Below, in pieces: positions 11,380 through 24,200 of a stretch of DNA of 64,000 nt. Within the stretch, counting starts at the first letter, position 1; each line of letters opens with the position of its first letter. The notes under the pieces are model-generated. The model was not told the DNA's origin and made no database searches. It worked only from the letters and a program-made list of their open reading frames with translations. The stretch covers positions 144,610,962-144,674,961 of the forward strand of contig JBOZIK010000001.1 in assembly GCA_051453625.1 (NCBI GenBank), given 5' to 3'. The position numbers and the translations under genes were made by a program. The DNA comes from Welwitschia mirabilis. Its lineage: Eukaryota > Gnetophyta > Gnetopsida > Welwitschiales.

Positions 11380-12515
11380 AACAATATTGTAGCTACTCAG
11401 AAGAGAACTAACTTTTCTTACTTATAAGATTTTTAGATAGTTTTTATTTTTCTAGTGGTTGTTAATGGTCCATGCCAATGATACTCGCACTGGTCCTCTC
11501 TGTTTTTTTTTTTTTTTTTTTTAGGTTATATGTTTTCTAGTGATTAGTACCAGTTATTCTAGTGGTACTTAAACTAATCTAGTTTTAAGTTTACTTTTAG
11601 TTTTACTCTCTATTGTTTTATGTGCAAATCTAACTATGTTTTTATAGGTTGCGATAGGAAATAAAATTAAAAATTTAACTTTCATTATTTTCTTTCCTTA
11701 TCTATTACATTTTTATAATTTGGTTTTAATTTTCTATGTGAAGTCACTTTGTTAAACCTTAAAAATTTAAAAATATTTTATGATTTTTTATTTATTTACA
11801 GCTCATGTTTTTTATTTCTATTTTGTCTTTTATGACTTTAATACGTTAAACATTTTATATGGCATCCATGAATCTCTATAATTTTTTAATAACTAAAACA
11901 CATGCTCTAACTGATGCTACCACCTTCCTTGACTAGCACCATCAAAGTTCTTGCTTAGTGTAGAATCTAAGTTTTTACTTGAATCTTCTATGAAAAATGA
12001 TAAATCATCCTATATTCCCTGCCTTGTCAAAAAGCTTTTTTAACTTGCATGAAACTTGTATGATCTATTTTTGCATGCCTTGGATCCATGACTACTTAAG
12101 TAGATAAATCTAAAATTCCCTCAATAATATAAATATTTTTTTACTAATCGAAGAATTACATGATAAAACTAATGCCATGATGACTCCCAAAGGAGGTAAG
12201 CCTTTACCTCCCAAGAGGATTGAAATAATAATCAATAAACATCCTTGTCTCAGTAACAATAGAATCTAAATAACCACTTAATTTTTTATTTTTCCTTAAT
12301 GGACCATCATTAAATCAATAACTAATCAAACATTTAACTCCCTATTATCTTGTCTAAGAGGTGGTGAAATGACTAGCTACTATACCCAATACCAATCAAC
12401 CTAAGCAAACTCTTTAGGATTACCTTCAACTACAATGATTAAAAACACTTTCATGTATAGTACAAGTACTTATAAAATAAAGGCTAGAGTACAAGCTATC
12501 TACCATTTAACTTTT
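11380..12515 (+). other. Athila-1 leader between PBS and gag
   Basis: About 1.1 kb without recognisable coding sequence. A run of 20 T lies at 11,503-11,522. Long leaders before gag are common in plant Gypsy elements. Confidence 0.5.
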
Positions 12516-12519
12516 GCTT

Positions 12520-13100
12520 CATTGCCATCATTTAGAATTTGAGGACTCATTTTTACACCTTAAGGAATTTGAATATGTCTTTTCGATCATCCCCTCCTAC
12601 CTAATCACATTCAACACACTTAAGGACCTTATTCATATTTTTCTTAAATAAAAAAGTAAAATATTTATTCTATATCCTTAAGCCCTTATCCATCAAACTT
12701 GGTGCAACCTAAATAAGGCCTTCATATTAATTTTTTTACCTAATAATAAAACAAATACCTTGAGAAAGAAAATAATGAACTATAAGCAAAGAATCATGAA
12801 AAATTTTTCCAAGCCCTAGAATGATTCAAGGACTTGTTACAAAAATGCCCTTAACATAAATTTAAACCAAGGATAAAATATGTCTCTTTTAAAATTGGTT
12901 ATCTACAAATAATAGGTAACTAATAGAAATGATGAGTAAGGGAAATTTCTTTAGCATGCCCTTAGACAAAGTTTTGGATTGCTTAGAAATCCTTATTAAA
13001 AATAAGGAAAAACCTAGTAAAGCACCTAGATCTCACCATCTTATTCTTTCTATACGTATGATTAAAGTTCTTAAAAACTTCTAAATTAATAATAGAATAA
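12520..13100 (+). pseudogene. Athila-1 gag capsid region (broken)
   Basis: Retrotransposon gag domain in several frames. HHLEFEDSFLHLKEFEYVF is readable near 12,525-12,580 (family form H L x x F/Y E). At 12,755-12,830 follows TNTLRKKIMNYKQRI.KNFSKPW, matching the LRxEI..F.Q...ESL.EAWERF region, then a heavily decayed CPxHG-type stretch. Gag builds the virus-like particle in the cytoplasm. No frame stays open beyond about 40 codons. Confidence 0.65.
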
Positions 13101-13395
13101 ATAAATTAGTAAGAAGTAAAATCTCTAACCATCTTAACCTCACCTTTACCCTTGGTTACTCAACTAGCATGCCTATTTCATTACATATGTACTTATGAAA
13201 TAATTGAGTTTCCTTCCATTCCTTTTTATTAGAACATGGTAAATGAGTAAGCTAATGTGGTAGGGCATCAGTGAAAAAGCCAAAAAAAGACCTTTACTCA
13301 AATACATACAATCCTAGTTGAAGGAATCATCCCAAATTCTCTTAAATTTAGTATAACTCATATAATTAAAATCAAATAAGCAAGTAAGAAATTCA

Positions 13396-13689
13396 TTGCC
13401 TTCATCACCTTTTCATCCCTTTCTATCTAATTACCAAAAACCATCATCATCCACTGCCTTTAAGGAACTAGTGAGAAAGTTTATAAAAACCCAAATCCAA
13501 CATAACCACAATCATAAACAATCACTAAAGCAACATTCCTCATCATTAATCAATTTGAATAGAATACTTAATCCATCATTCAATCCCTTTAACAACTCCC
13601 AAAATCCAAATCTAAATTCTCTTCACTCTAAAATAAAGAGAAATGGGCAAACATTCCATGAGATCTTAATGAAATCCAAAGGGTATTAG
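13396..13689 (+). pseudogene. Athila-1 gag C-terminal/linker fragment, 97 codons still open
   Basis: One of the longer open frames in the window. Its composition (Gln, Asn, Ser, Lys and Leu rich) and the KELVRKFIKTQIQHNHNH.QSLKQ stretch fit the Athila linker between the gag core and protease, where a short segment of Q-rich helix is typical. The ATG at 13,396 is probably not a native start. The frame stops at TAG 13,687-13,689. It lies between gag (12.5-13.1 kb) and protease (14.33 kb), as expected. Confidence 0.5.
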
Positions 13690-14324
13690 GTTTATAGAAG
13701 GGGTAGAATCTACTCACATAAAAGATACTAAATCTATTTACTTTAGGAGCAAAAAAGAATTAGAAAATCCACTTGTAAAAAATAAAACTAAAAAGTATCA
13801 GTTCATAAAAGGATAAAATGATAGAGAAACACTTGCCCATATATAAAGAGCTTCTACCTTTTACTCAACAACTTAAGAAGGACAATAATATGAAAAATTA
13901 ATTAAAGACTTTAGAAATCTCTAAAGACTTTAAGATAAACATCCATCTTCTAGAAGCCACTAAGCAGGTATTTTCTTATGCAAAATTCCTAAAAGACATG
14001 TGCACTATGATCAGATATATGAATATGAAAAGAAAAGCCTTTTTAGTACAATAACTAAGTGCAATCCTCTGAAATAAATTTTTACCTAAGTATAAAAACC
14101 CTAGATGCCCTTCAATCATAATCATAATAGAAAATAAGTTAATTAAACAAGCCTTATTAGACTTAGAAGATAGCATAAAATTTCTTCCGTATGAAAACCT
14201 ATAAAGAATTAGGCTTGCAAGGACTTAAAAATGTAAATTCTAACTTTAGTTAGCTAATAATTCTATAAAAACACTATTATAAGTTATAGAATATGTCATT
14301 ATTAGTATTGATAACTATTAATTT

Positions 14325-14520
14325 CTATTGGATTTTATAGTTTTGGACATGGAAAATATAATGAACCAATTACTGTCTATCATCTTAGGAAAACCCTTTC
14401 TAGAAGATTTAAATGCCTTAATTAATTACAAAAGTGAATTAATGAAATTCTTCTTTGGCAATATGGTAATATAACTAAATGTTTTAGATGTCATGAAATT
14501 GCTATCTAAAAATAAAGGTG
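14325..14520 (+). pseudogene. Athila-1 protease C-terminal half (broken)
   Basis: FIVLDMENIMN is readable from about 14,333, then LSIILGKPFLEDLNALINY (family IILGRPFL..grAlIdv) and, after a stop, NVLDVMK near 14,490. This is the flap and C-terminal part of the aspartic protease that processes gag-pol. The catalytic DLGAS block would lie upstream, in 14,200-14,320, and I cannot read it. Confidence 0.7.
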
Positions 14521-14599
14521 TAGAACATGTGGATATGATAGAAATCATTCCAAAAGAATAAAAATCCCCCACTCATCTTCCAAAAAATGATGACTTAGA

Positions 14600-15670
14600 C
14601 TCTTCTAAAAAATTATTTCCTATTACTTAAGATGAAAGCTCCCTTGAACTTAAGCCTTTACTAGATAATCTTAAATACTCTTTCTTAGGAAAAAAATCTC
14701 CATTTTTTTAGTAGTAATGAATTCTTTTTAATCTCATCCCAAGAAACTGAGTTGTCAAACCTTTTAAGAAAGTATCGATAAGAAAGAGGATGAATATCTC
14801 AGACATTAAGGTATTGATCCTAGTATTTGCATGCATCAGATTCACTTAAAATAGAATGAAAATTCTTCCATAAAAAACTAAATAAATATAAACCTAACCC
14901 TAAAGGATGTAGTTAAAAAAATGATGTGATGAAACTTCTAAATAATGAAATTATCTACTCCATATTAGTCAGTAAATGGGTAAGACTAGTTTAAAATATA
15001 GTAAAAAAATATGGAATTACCCTAGTTTCAAATGGATAAAATGGACTAATCCCCACCAAATCCATAGTAAAATGGAGAATGTTTATAAAATATAAAAAAT
15101 TAAACATCGTCTCAAGAAAATATCAGTTCCTACTTCTGTTTTCTAAATAAATCCTAGAACAACTCACAAGATATGCCTTTTGCTACTTGTTAAATAACCA
15201 AATAAAAACTACCCCTAAAAATAAACATAAGAGTACATTTATCTATCCTTATAAAAACATTTAAAAGAATGCCTTTTGGGTTATGTAATATGTCAACCAC
15301 CTTTCAATGCTGCATGATTGGAATATTTTTTGATTTACTAGGCTTGTGTATTAAAATATTCATAGATCACTTTTTAATCCATAAAGCCTCTTTTGATCAT
15401 TATTTACACAACTTAGAGTTTATCCTTGTGTGATGTATTAAAAAATAACTTGTTATTAATTGGAAAAAATATCACTTTATGGTTAACAAAGGCATAGTGT
15501 TAGGACATATTATCTCATTTGAAGGAATTCAAGTAAATCTCATGAAAGTTTCTTTAATCACACACCTAACAATGCCACAAAAGCAAAGATATATTAGATC
15601 CTTTCTAGGACTTGTAAGATATGATAGAAGATTCATTAAGAATTTTAGTAAAATCTCTAAACCATAGTAT
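14600..15670 (+). pseudogene. Athila-1 reverse transcriptase (broken)
   Basis: The pre-RT stretch SLELKPLLDNLKYSFLG is at about 14,640-14,690. RT follows as VMKLLNNEIIYSILVSKWV near 14,925, RMFIKYKKLN near 15,075, MPFGLCN-like sequence near 15,270 and the active site as IKIFIDHF at about 15,350-15,375. The family has FMDDF, so the second catalytic Asp is His. The thumb/connection region is the open piece 15,479-15,667: NKGIVLGHIISFEGI and RRFIKNFSKI. The enzyme is inactive and the frame is broken repeatedly. Confidence 0.8.
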
Positions 15671-15689
15671 AATATCCTAAGCAAAAATG

Positions 15690-16130
15690 TGTCTTTTAAT
15701 TAGATCCCCTAATATCAACAGACCTTTAAATAACTTAAGAAAAAACTTACTTTTGCTTCCATCATCCAACTGTCTTCCTAGAAGTTACCTTTTGAACTTA
15801 TGTGCTATGATAGAATAATGAATAGACAGAAGAAAATCATAAGCTATTACACCAGTGTAACATTGAAAAACATTCAATTGGATTACATTGTTACATAAAT
15901 AGTGATGTTAGCCATAGCCTTTATCCTAGAGAAATTTACACAATATCTTTTAGGATCTAAGGTGATTGTCTATATAGATTATTTAGGCTTTAGATATATT
16001 TTTGCCAAAAAGGATTTAAAACTAACATTAACTAGATGGATCTTACTTTTGTAAGAGTTTGACTTAGAGATTAAAGATAAAAAGGGTTTTACTAATGTAG
16101 TTGTAAACCGTCTTTCATGAATTATTAAGA
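15690..16130 (+). pseudogene. Athila-1 RNase H (broken)
   Basis: Frames give LEKFTQYLLGSKVIVYIDY near 15,930-15,985 (family LEKFRxYLLGskVivyTDH), then KKDLKLTLTRWILLL and FDLEI.DKKGFTNVVVNRLS at 16,020-16,120 (family DLEIrDkKGseNvVADhLSR). The DH and AD pairs are altered to DY and VN. RNase H removes RNA from the hybrid during reverse transcription. Confidence 0.75.
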
Positions 16131-16299
16131 AAAATGTATGAACACCCCTTTCCATTAATGATACCTTTCTTGATAAATATCTTTTCTTAGTTTAAAAATT
16201 TCTTAGTTTGTTGATATTACGAACTACTTAGTTTTTATAGTTATTTCTTCCCACTAGATTCTTAATAATAGGAAAAGATTCTTAAGCTAGGCTAAACAC

Positions 16300-17395
16300 T
16301 TTTATTGGAATACTTCATATCTATTCAATATTATACAGATCTGATCATCCATAAATGTATGGCCCAAATTGAAATACATGATATTTTTAAGAATTGTTAT
16401 TCTAAGGTGTATGAAGTCCATTATTTAACTACTAAAACTACTCCAAGATTTCTTTAATTCTGGTTTTTATTAATTATCTATTTATAAATACAACTATCTT
16501 TATTACAAATCTTGTGAAGAATGTTAAAACCTAGGAAGTCTTTCATGAAAACAAATGATGTCCCTCAACCTCATTTTTTCCATTGAACACTTTGACATTT
16601 GGGGAACGGATTTTTAGATTTCTTACCCATTCTTATATAGGCATAAATATATTCTTATTTATATTAATTACATGACTAAATTGGTGAAAGCTTATGCATG
16701 TCAATTAAATGATGCTTAAGTAATGATAAAATTGTTTAAGAAAAATGTCTTAACATGATTTAGCTTCCCATAAATTTTAATTAGAAATCAAATAATGAAC
16801 TTTTATAGAAAATATTTAATGACCTTCTTGCTAATTATGGGGCTACTCATCCAGTAGCAACACTTACCATGCTTAAACTAGAGGTCCAGTTGATGTAGAA
16901 GGTCATAAACTGAATGACAAAAAAATAGTCTTTTAAGCTTATTGACATTCTATGGGCCTATCGCACAAATTATAAAATACCTTAGGGATTTCTTTGCTTA
17001 GGTTATTCTATGAAAAGTCTTATCATTTACCCATAGAACTTGAGCACAAGGCATACTAAGCAACTAAAAACATGAACTTAGAGTTGGAAATGGCAAGAAG
17101 AAAAAGGGTCATACAACTTAATGAATTGCATAAAATTAGGTATGACACCTATGAAAACATAAAAATTAACATAGAAAGTACAAAAAATATTCATAATTAA
17201 AACATCCTTAAGAAAACATTTCAAGAAGGGAATAGTTTTTCTCTACAAATCATGATTACATCTATTTCTAAGAAAACTAATCTCTAAGTGAAAAGGTCCA
17301 TTTCTAATAAAAAGCTTTTTTCTAATGAAGTATTTTTCATTAAGAACATAAAAAATCCTCAACAATTTAAGATTAATGGACATCACCTTAAATAT
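16300..17395 (+). pseudogene. Athila-1 integrase (broken)
   Basis: The start of the core reads HFDIWGTDF at about 16,588-16,615, so the first catalytic Asp is visible (family fDvWGiDFmGPFP). HKYILIYINYMTKLVKAYAC and NDA.VMIKLFKK follow. The middle, with the second Asp and the Glu, is largely unreadable. The C-terminal part reads LELEMARRKRVIQLNEL and IRYDTYENIKI at 17,075-17,165, then FKINGHHLKYYH near 17,360-17,400. This ending is the best evidence for the Athila lineage. Confidence 0.8.
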
Positions 17396-18626
17396 TATCA
17401 TCTATCTATTTTAGTGACTTATAAAGTTATGAAACTCATAGACCTAGGTTAATGGCATTTAACTAAAAATCAATAATAAGAGATTTTGTTATCACTTAAG
17501 TTACTCTTTCAATTAAGTTTGCTTATGGGGTTTTAATAAGGATTTATGCTTATTTTAAGTATAATTTCTCAAACCATGTTTTCATAAGATCTTTGATTTT
17601 GGTAAAACTTGATTGAGAAGTGGGATCTACCCTTATATATATTCCTTAAGTCTAAATCCTTTGAGAAGCCAATATGTTTTTTAATTAAACTAGTGAGTTG
17701 ATGACCCTTTATATGCATAAAAAATGAATATGAGAAGATGAATAAAAGAAAAATTAATATCTTTTCTCTAATGCATGCATTTTAATTACTTAACTGAGTT
17801 TAGTTAACTACATCAGGACTATGAATGCTTACTAGTAATGTAGCATTAATTTCTTCATAAAAATAACATGTTTAAGTCTATTGAAATAAAATTTCATAAT
17901 ACTATATGCTTAATGTAATTTAAAGGCTTTAACTAAGTAGATATACACTAGCAGGAATGGAAAAAAAGGAAAGAAAAAGATGGAAACTAAAGACTTTTTG
18001 CAATTTGTTATTTTTTAACTTTCACACCTAATTTACTATGATTTCTTAAATTTGTATAAGTCACTTAGTTAATACCATGCTTAGATGATTTTGAAATTGA
18101 CTATAAATTACAAAAAGATAATAAGGTTTATTAACTTGGATAGGTTTTCTCATTTATTCATAGATTTTATGGTTTAGTCCTTTGACACATTTTTCACTTA
18201 CTTTACGTCATCCCCATCTCATGAGAAATAAATCATAAGGCATGAAACCATTTTTATGAACTATCCTTCCACTTAGTTTTTAATAAAATGATTGTTTTAA
18301 ATTAGTTAGCATTGGCTTGCATGGTTTTTAATAAAAGAACTCATTGAAATCTTTCTAAGGTTGGGTTTTCAAAATAATTTTAATACTTTTAACCATATAC
18401 TATTAAAGATAAATTTTAGTTTTGATTATGAGGTATGACATTTGGTTTTCAATTAATTTTCATTGAATTTTTAAATGTTGTGCCTTAATTGAAAAAAAAT
18501 TTATAAAATCTTTCAAAGTTATATCATTTTCACACTTTATTACTTTGACCAAATTATTTTTCCATGCTTAATCAATTCATTATCAAATTTTTACAAAGGA
18601 TCTAGTAGAAGTTTAGTTAGTGGTTA
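17396..18626 (+). other. Athila-1 region between pol and 3' LTR
   Basis: About 1.2 kb, no coding motif recognised. Some Athila elements carry an envelope-like ORF here, but I see no open frame to support one. The last bases before the LTR, GAAGTTTAGTTAGTGGTTA (18,608-18,626), are purine-rich and could be the decayed polypurine tract. Confidence 0.45.
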
Positions 18627-19964
18627 TGTTAACATGTAAAAACTAAATTCTGATGAAGTTAAATAACTAATTTATCATAATTAAAGACATTAATATAATT
18701 AATTTTATCATAAAAACATGTGTTCTATTGATTTTCCATAATAATTATGGACTTAGCCCTTTTCCATGATATTTTCAAGCTAATTATTACATTTTGATGA
18801 ATACTAGTGCCATTGTCTAGGTCACCCAGCATTGTCGGTTCTTCTGAATAAAATACCTCAATTCTCATGTTTCTAAATTATCATGTAAAATTAGATTAAA
18901 TAAACTATGGGCTTGATCAAATTTCATATTAGAAGTAATTGGCATTCTTGATCATATATGGCAGTGATGATGATAACATGTAGTAGCACCATGTGGTATT
19001 TCTATAGGATGATTGTAAAGATACATGGTGATGATACGGATTGGTAGCAATAATAACATTTAAGAGTAAAGTGATTGGCCTTTTCATAAGGATCTCCACC
19101 TAATAAAAAATGAAAAAACATCTTATCCAATGCCATCATTACATAACCACTTACCTAATGCTACAAGCCAAATGGTTTAACAATCCATCACACCTCATCC
19201 TTACTTATAAAAGGGCGTTGATCCTCCATTGTAATATCATCTATTTGGAAAAATATTAAATATTTAGAGCATGAAATAATTATGGAATTCTAAGTACTTC
19301 TTTAGGAAGTGAAATTATCTTCAAGAATAGCTTAAGGGATTCCACCAGCATCTCTTTTCCTTGGATGTAATGTATTATCTTTAATACATAAAAGTAATTT
19401 ATCATTTTGGTTTCAAGGTATAAGTCACATTGTACTTGGAATACTTATGTAATAGCTTAACTCTTGTGTTTCATTTATATTTGAGTGAATTTATTAATCA
19501 CTTAGTTTAAGTCCTTATAATCTTATGAATTCTAAATACCTAAGGTCCTTATATTTTTTTTTTTTATTACAAGGCTATAAAGGATCAAGTGGTAATTAAG
19601 TGAAGGATCAAGTGGAAATTAAGTTTACCATATCTCATATGATAAATGAGATGATGTCATCATGACCCAAGATAATATGCTTAATAGTTTAAAGTGTATT
19701 ACAAGAAAAACATGGGATATCATAAGAGTGAAGTATTGTTGGTAAATAAGTTAGTAAAAAATTGGAGCTTGTTTGCTTCCCTTCTTTTCCAAAATTAAAG
19801 TTTCAAAATTACTCTCTCAAACTGTCTCATTTTTTCTTTCTTTTAATTTATAAATTGTAAGAAATTACGAAAGTGTATAAACTTCTAAAAACCTACCTTA
19901 TTTATCTCTATCAAAAGAACAATATTGAGTGTAAATCCAATTAATTATAGCTCACTGTAAAACA
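18627..19964 (+). repeat. 3' LTR of Athila-1
   Basis: Begins TGTTAACATG and ends ...CTCACTGTAAAACA; 1,338 bp. It pairs with 10,003-11,349 in order over the whole length, including TTATAAAAG at 19,205-19,213 and the GGATCTCCACCTAATAAA block at about 19,090. Terminal TG and CA are intact here, which helped place the ends of the 5' copy. Confidence 0.8.
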
Positions 19965-19989
19965 TTTACACTATTTTAAAACTTCCATG

Positions 19990-20760
19990 TTTCCTAACAT
20001 CCATATCACTCTGATCTTCTAGAGGTTTAAAACTATTTGAATTATTTGTATTTATAGTTTTAATCTTTTGTTTTCTTAACTATTCCTTTCTTTGTTTAGT
20101 TTGACATTCTTTTTTTAAATGTCTTAGCTTATCGAAGTACCTACAAGTGAGCTTTATCTTATAGTCCTTTTCACTATCTTCTTCATTATCATAATGGATA
20201 CATTTAATAGTTTTGTATTTATAAAATCCTTCTAAGTCTTCCCAATTTCCATAAATTTTACAGGGGATTGATAAATTTTCATACTCACTAATAGCACCAT
20301 ATATCTCCATTTTGACTAAAACTGAATTTGTTTTGATCCTTTTGTTATGTTTTTAAAGGTTGTTTAAATAAAAATGTGTGATAAGATGAATTTAAATAGC
20401 CTTTTTATTATATGACCTATTATAACTATTTTGATAAAATTCTAAGCTACTACTTGTAAAAGAGGTCTTTCCTAAAATGTATTAGGAAAGTTTAAGATCC
20501 TAATCCAAACTGATACATTATAAAAAAAAACATTGATTATATTAACCTTTAAGTTTCATAGGAATAGGGATAAATCCTTTATCCCTAAGAACCAAGGATC
20601 CTCTACTAAAGTCTTATCTCTATCCATATTCAATTAAAAGTAAAATAGTGTAAGCCCTTCAAATAAATCTATAACTTTAACTAATCCTTTATTCTCCCTT
20701 TTAGACACTACCCAAGAATGAAAAAGTTCTAACCATGGAGGAGGCCCCCTTGAAATAAAA
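19990..20760 (-). pseudogene. LINE-1 ORF1 (DUF4283 plus two zinc knuckles), broken
   Basis: RNA-binding ORF1 protein of a plant L1-type LINE. On the minus strand, 20,330-20,760 carries a DUF4283-like domain: LVEDPWFLGIKDLSL, then VSVWIRILNFP (family VPvWVRlpnLP) and an ITKG..QIQF stretch. The open piece 20,080-20,310 continues with SEYENLSIPCKIYGNW, the first CCHC knuckle, in which the second and fourth Cys are Tyr and the His is Asp. A second knuckle, CRYFDKLRHLKKEC, has Phe for its second Cys. NSFKPLED follows near 20,030. The tail and ORF2 lie beyond the inserted Athila-1, at 9.99 kb and below. Confidence 0.75.
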
Positions 20761-20764
20761 TAAT

Positions 20765-21149
20765 CCAATATATAAAATTAGGACCTAATCTTAGTTTTAG
20801 TACATACCTAATTTGGCATGGAAAATACTAGAGTATCCCCTACAAGGATTGAACAAATGATTCATGATTCTCTAAAATGGCTTGGTAAAGCCTTTTGACC
20901 TAGATCTTGCCAAAATAAGACATTGCTCCTTGGCCCATTGGCTACTCAAATGGACATTTTAATCAAATACAAAAAAGAATCCCTACACTCTATAGTGGAA
21001 TAGAATGAATATTTCTTGCATGAAAACCCTAGACAATATCATCCCATATTGCTCTTAAACACTTTACTCTCTATCTTATAGCCCTCTAAAATAGTTTTAA
21101 TTTAAATGAATCTTAATAATTTATTTTTCAAAAGAAATATAATGATCCA
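20765..21149. other. Nothing recognised (possible LINE-1 5' end)
   Basis: If ORF1 begins upstream of its DUF4283 domain, its N-terminus and the LINE 5' UTR should lie here on the minus strand. I cannot read either with confidence. Confidence 0.3.
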
Positions 21150-21680
21150 TTTCATATCATTATTTTAATAAAACTTTAGCATAACTATTCTCCTAAAAAG
21201 AACAAAAGACATTCCAAAAATACCTAATGAATAATTATTAACATCATATTTAAGAATATTATAGACATTTAACTAATGAATCTTCTCTTCTCCTATTATC
21301 CTATCACTCCTCCAAAACTTTTCTTGAAAACCAATCGAAATTCCTCTTTCATTATGTTCAAATTTTCCATGTGTTAATTTTATCAACAAAAGATAGATTC
21401 CAAGAATATGTACTTTTTAATTTATTTTGATCTTATGCATGTAATTTAAAAGGCTCTTTACTTGACTATTATAGGCAATTAAAAGTCCCTTAGACAGATG
21501 GAAAGTCCCTTATAAGAAAACTAGTTGAATTATTTTTAATTTTATTATATAATTATATTAGATCTTGTTATTATTCAAATAACTAATAACTTAATTCTTA
21601 TATACTTAATATTTAGTTTTTTTAAGTATCGTTTTGGACTTTCTTAAAGTAATTCCTTAGATTTACTAAGATTAAACTTG
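21150..21680. repeat. Dispersed repeat, copy 1 (partner about 31,700-32,110)
   Basis: Collinear with 31,700-32,110: AAAGAACAAAAGA.ATTCCAAAAA, AATGAATCTTCTCTTCTCCTAT, GATGGAAAGTCCCTTATA, and TTTTATTATAT... through ATACTTAATATTTAG.TTTTTAAGTAT. Noncoding; the family is unknown. Confidence 0.55.
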
Positions 21681-23829
21681 TCATGATAGGTTACTATCCT
21701 TCGTTTTTTTAGAAGGATGTAGTCAGATAGGTAGGTTGTACTAAACAAATGCCCAGTCGCACTTGAAACTATAAACATTTCATCTATGCTCCCTTACTAG
21801 CATAAGGATTTGAAATTCAAATTATCCTCCTCCTCTAACATGGTCTTGGGGTTTGTTATGTGTATTAACTCTTATCCCTAGAATAATTAGTGTTGTTAGT
21901 AAAGTGCATCATTTCAAAGTGCTAAATTGAAACTTACTAAATGAAGCCCCTCAGTGTTCTCAAATGATTATAAATCATGTAGCAACTAGGCTAGTAGTAT
22001 TTATGGGTACCCTTCATCATTACCAAGAGTAGTATGATTCATAGAAGTTAGATGATATAACATAAGCATAAAGTAAGCAAATTATTTTTTAAGTTGCATA
22101 ACTGGAAATACAGGACAGTGGAAGGTTTACTTACCACTTTTATATTCCTTAGTGATAGATAGATGCTAGGATAATTCTGTTTAGAATATTGATGAATATT
22201 TATAGAGGCATAACCTCAATATCCAATTCTCATTTAAAATAATGTTTAGATGTGAGTGGATAACATGTAGCATTCATATGATCATTAGATGTACCTCTCT
22301 AATTCATAGAGCACAAGGATAACTCTCAGTTAAGTCATTTTCTATTCTTAAACTAGGTTTACTATTGTTTGTTCCACTTCATCAAAAACATAATAGAAAA
22401 ATGTATGAACCAGAATGATCAAAATAAAAGAGATATTTAAATAATTCATATTCATTTTCCAATCAGTAGAAAATGCTACATTCGTATGACCATAGTTAGT
22501 ATACTAGCATTGTCCATATATGAAATAGTATTTTGGATCAAGGATTTAGGTCTAAATTTCTTTCATATATTGTTCAATGTTTTTTTAATTTTGTATATAC
22601 AACAAGTAGGATCTAAATTATGATCTCTATGCATGTTGAATGATTTATATAGATGAAATCATTTACGGCTATGAAAAAAGCAATTTCATTAAAATGGTTT
22701 AGCTTTGAATATGAAGGTACTACTACTCATAATAGTTTTCAACATTGGTTACTAGTTAATCCACTAGAATAGAATATTATAATAATTAAAGGAGGTTTAT
22801 TCCTAGTGTTGAGGGTTTAACTCTATAGAATAGAAATTTATATTACATACTACATAAGCCTAAACTTCCCCTAACCATGTAGTTAGAATAATAGGTAAAC
22901 TATGTAGCACCTAGAGCCTTTATTTGTTTGATTAAGGAAGATTTTAGAATCATTAAAATGAGAACACATTTGTCTGAAACAAGTAAGATACAATAAAGGA
23001 ATTAGAAGTCAACCAAGTTGTAATAAATTTAAATGAGCATAGTTCCATGTATTAATGTACAAAATTAACTAATGATTCTAGGTTGTTGTAATGTGTTCCA
23101 CTAGTTGATAAAGAACCTAAATATTGTTATACTCATCAGTCTTAACAACTTAAGATAGAAGCTAGTTTGAGAAAGCTTTTGGAAACATAGTGCTCCCAAG
23201 TGGTTTTCAAAGTACCTATAAAGACCAGTGAGTCAATTCAGTTAATGGAGGGTATAGAGAACAAACTTTGTTTTCCCCTTTCTTTATATAGGATGTGTTT
23301 TACACCCTCAACACAATCTTGGATTATGGAACATAATGAAATGATGACAAATAATCTAGATGGGGTGGAGATGGAGTGATGAGCTTATGAACTAACTATT
23401 TCAAGTAGCCTAAAAGACTATGATGCAGCTAGGAAAAAGTCAAATGAGGCATGATACCACACCTGTTAGATGCATGAAGTGATAGATGAGTAGAATGGGG
23501 TGGTCTACTATGACTTAGAAATATCTGAAATAAAATAAAGATGAACAAAGCTAATTACAAATGTAATCATAATGAGCATAATGGAAGTTAGTCTATTAAA
23601 TAAGAATCGCCAAGAAGCATCAAATAATACCATGAGTATTGCTATTGATAGTCATTCTAAGCTTAGGGGTGTAATGGGTTCTTTAAGCAAACCCATATAG
23701 TTAGCAACTAATAACTTAAACCTACCACTCTCCCTTCCTTATTTAAACCCAAGACCCTTAGGTTCAAGGTTTTCTAGTTTTATCATTAATGTAAATGGTC
23801 AGGATGGTTGCTAATATTCTATTATTATC
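21681..23829. other. Intergenic DNA, no gene recognised
   Basis: About 2.1 kb with somewhat less extreme base composition than its surroundings but no readable domain, LTR end or RNA gene on either strand. It may be noncoding retroelement sequence too diverged to name. Confidence 0.4.
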
Positions 23830-24200
23830 ATCCTTTATATATACTTTTTAATTAATGAGTACAATTTTNNNNNNNNNNNNNNNNNNNNNNNNNNNNNNNN
23901 NNNNNNNNGTATTTCCTATGAAGGTATGATTACTAAAGGCCTTGAGTTTGAAATAACCTATTATTTTTTAACTAATAACATTTTCACTTATGAATTAAAA
24001 AAGATAGACATAAAGATGAAAGATATAAGTGCTAGTATTTTTGCATAACTGTGATTTTTTTTCTAAATACATTATTTTTAAAAAATTTTCTTACTTTTAT
24101 ATAATCTTAAAATTCTTTATAATTTCTACATTTTCAAAATTTTAATACTTTCTAAACCTAGCCATAATTCTTTGTAAATTTTTAATTTATTTCTTTTTAT
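23830..24200. repeat. Dispersed repeat with gap, copy 1 (partner about 32,765-33,070)
   Basis: GAAGGTATGATTACTAAAGGCCTTGAGTTTGAAA at 23,918 onwards matches GAGGTATGATTACTAAGAGTTTTGAGCTCAAAA at 32,903. The following T-rich part (TTCTTACTTT, TTAATACTT, AATTCTTT) continues the match. A 40-base gap at 23,869-23,908 hides the left half. Confidence 0.45.

Larger units (their letters stand above)
10003..19964 (+). mobile_element. Athila-like Ty3/Gypsy retrotransposon, degenerate (Athila-1)
   Basis: About 9.96 kb, with two LTRs (10,003-11,349 and 18,627-19,964), a tRNA-Asp-type PBS just after the first, then gag, protease, RT, RNase H and integrase in the plus strand. The Athila assignment rests on protease, RT (GIVLGH-IS--GI-V, FLG--RYDRRFIKNFSKI) and an integrase C-terminus ending FKINGHHLKYY. 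Every domain is broken. LTR divergence by eye is about one base in four or five, so the insertion is old. No clean target duplication was seen (CCCTC left, TTTAC right), so ends may be off by a few bases. It interrupts ORF1 of LINE-1, which runs on the opposite strand. Confidence 0.85.
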
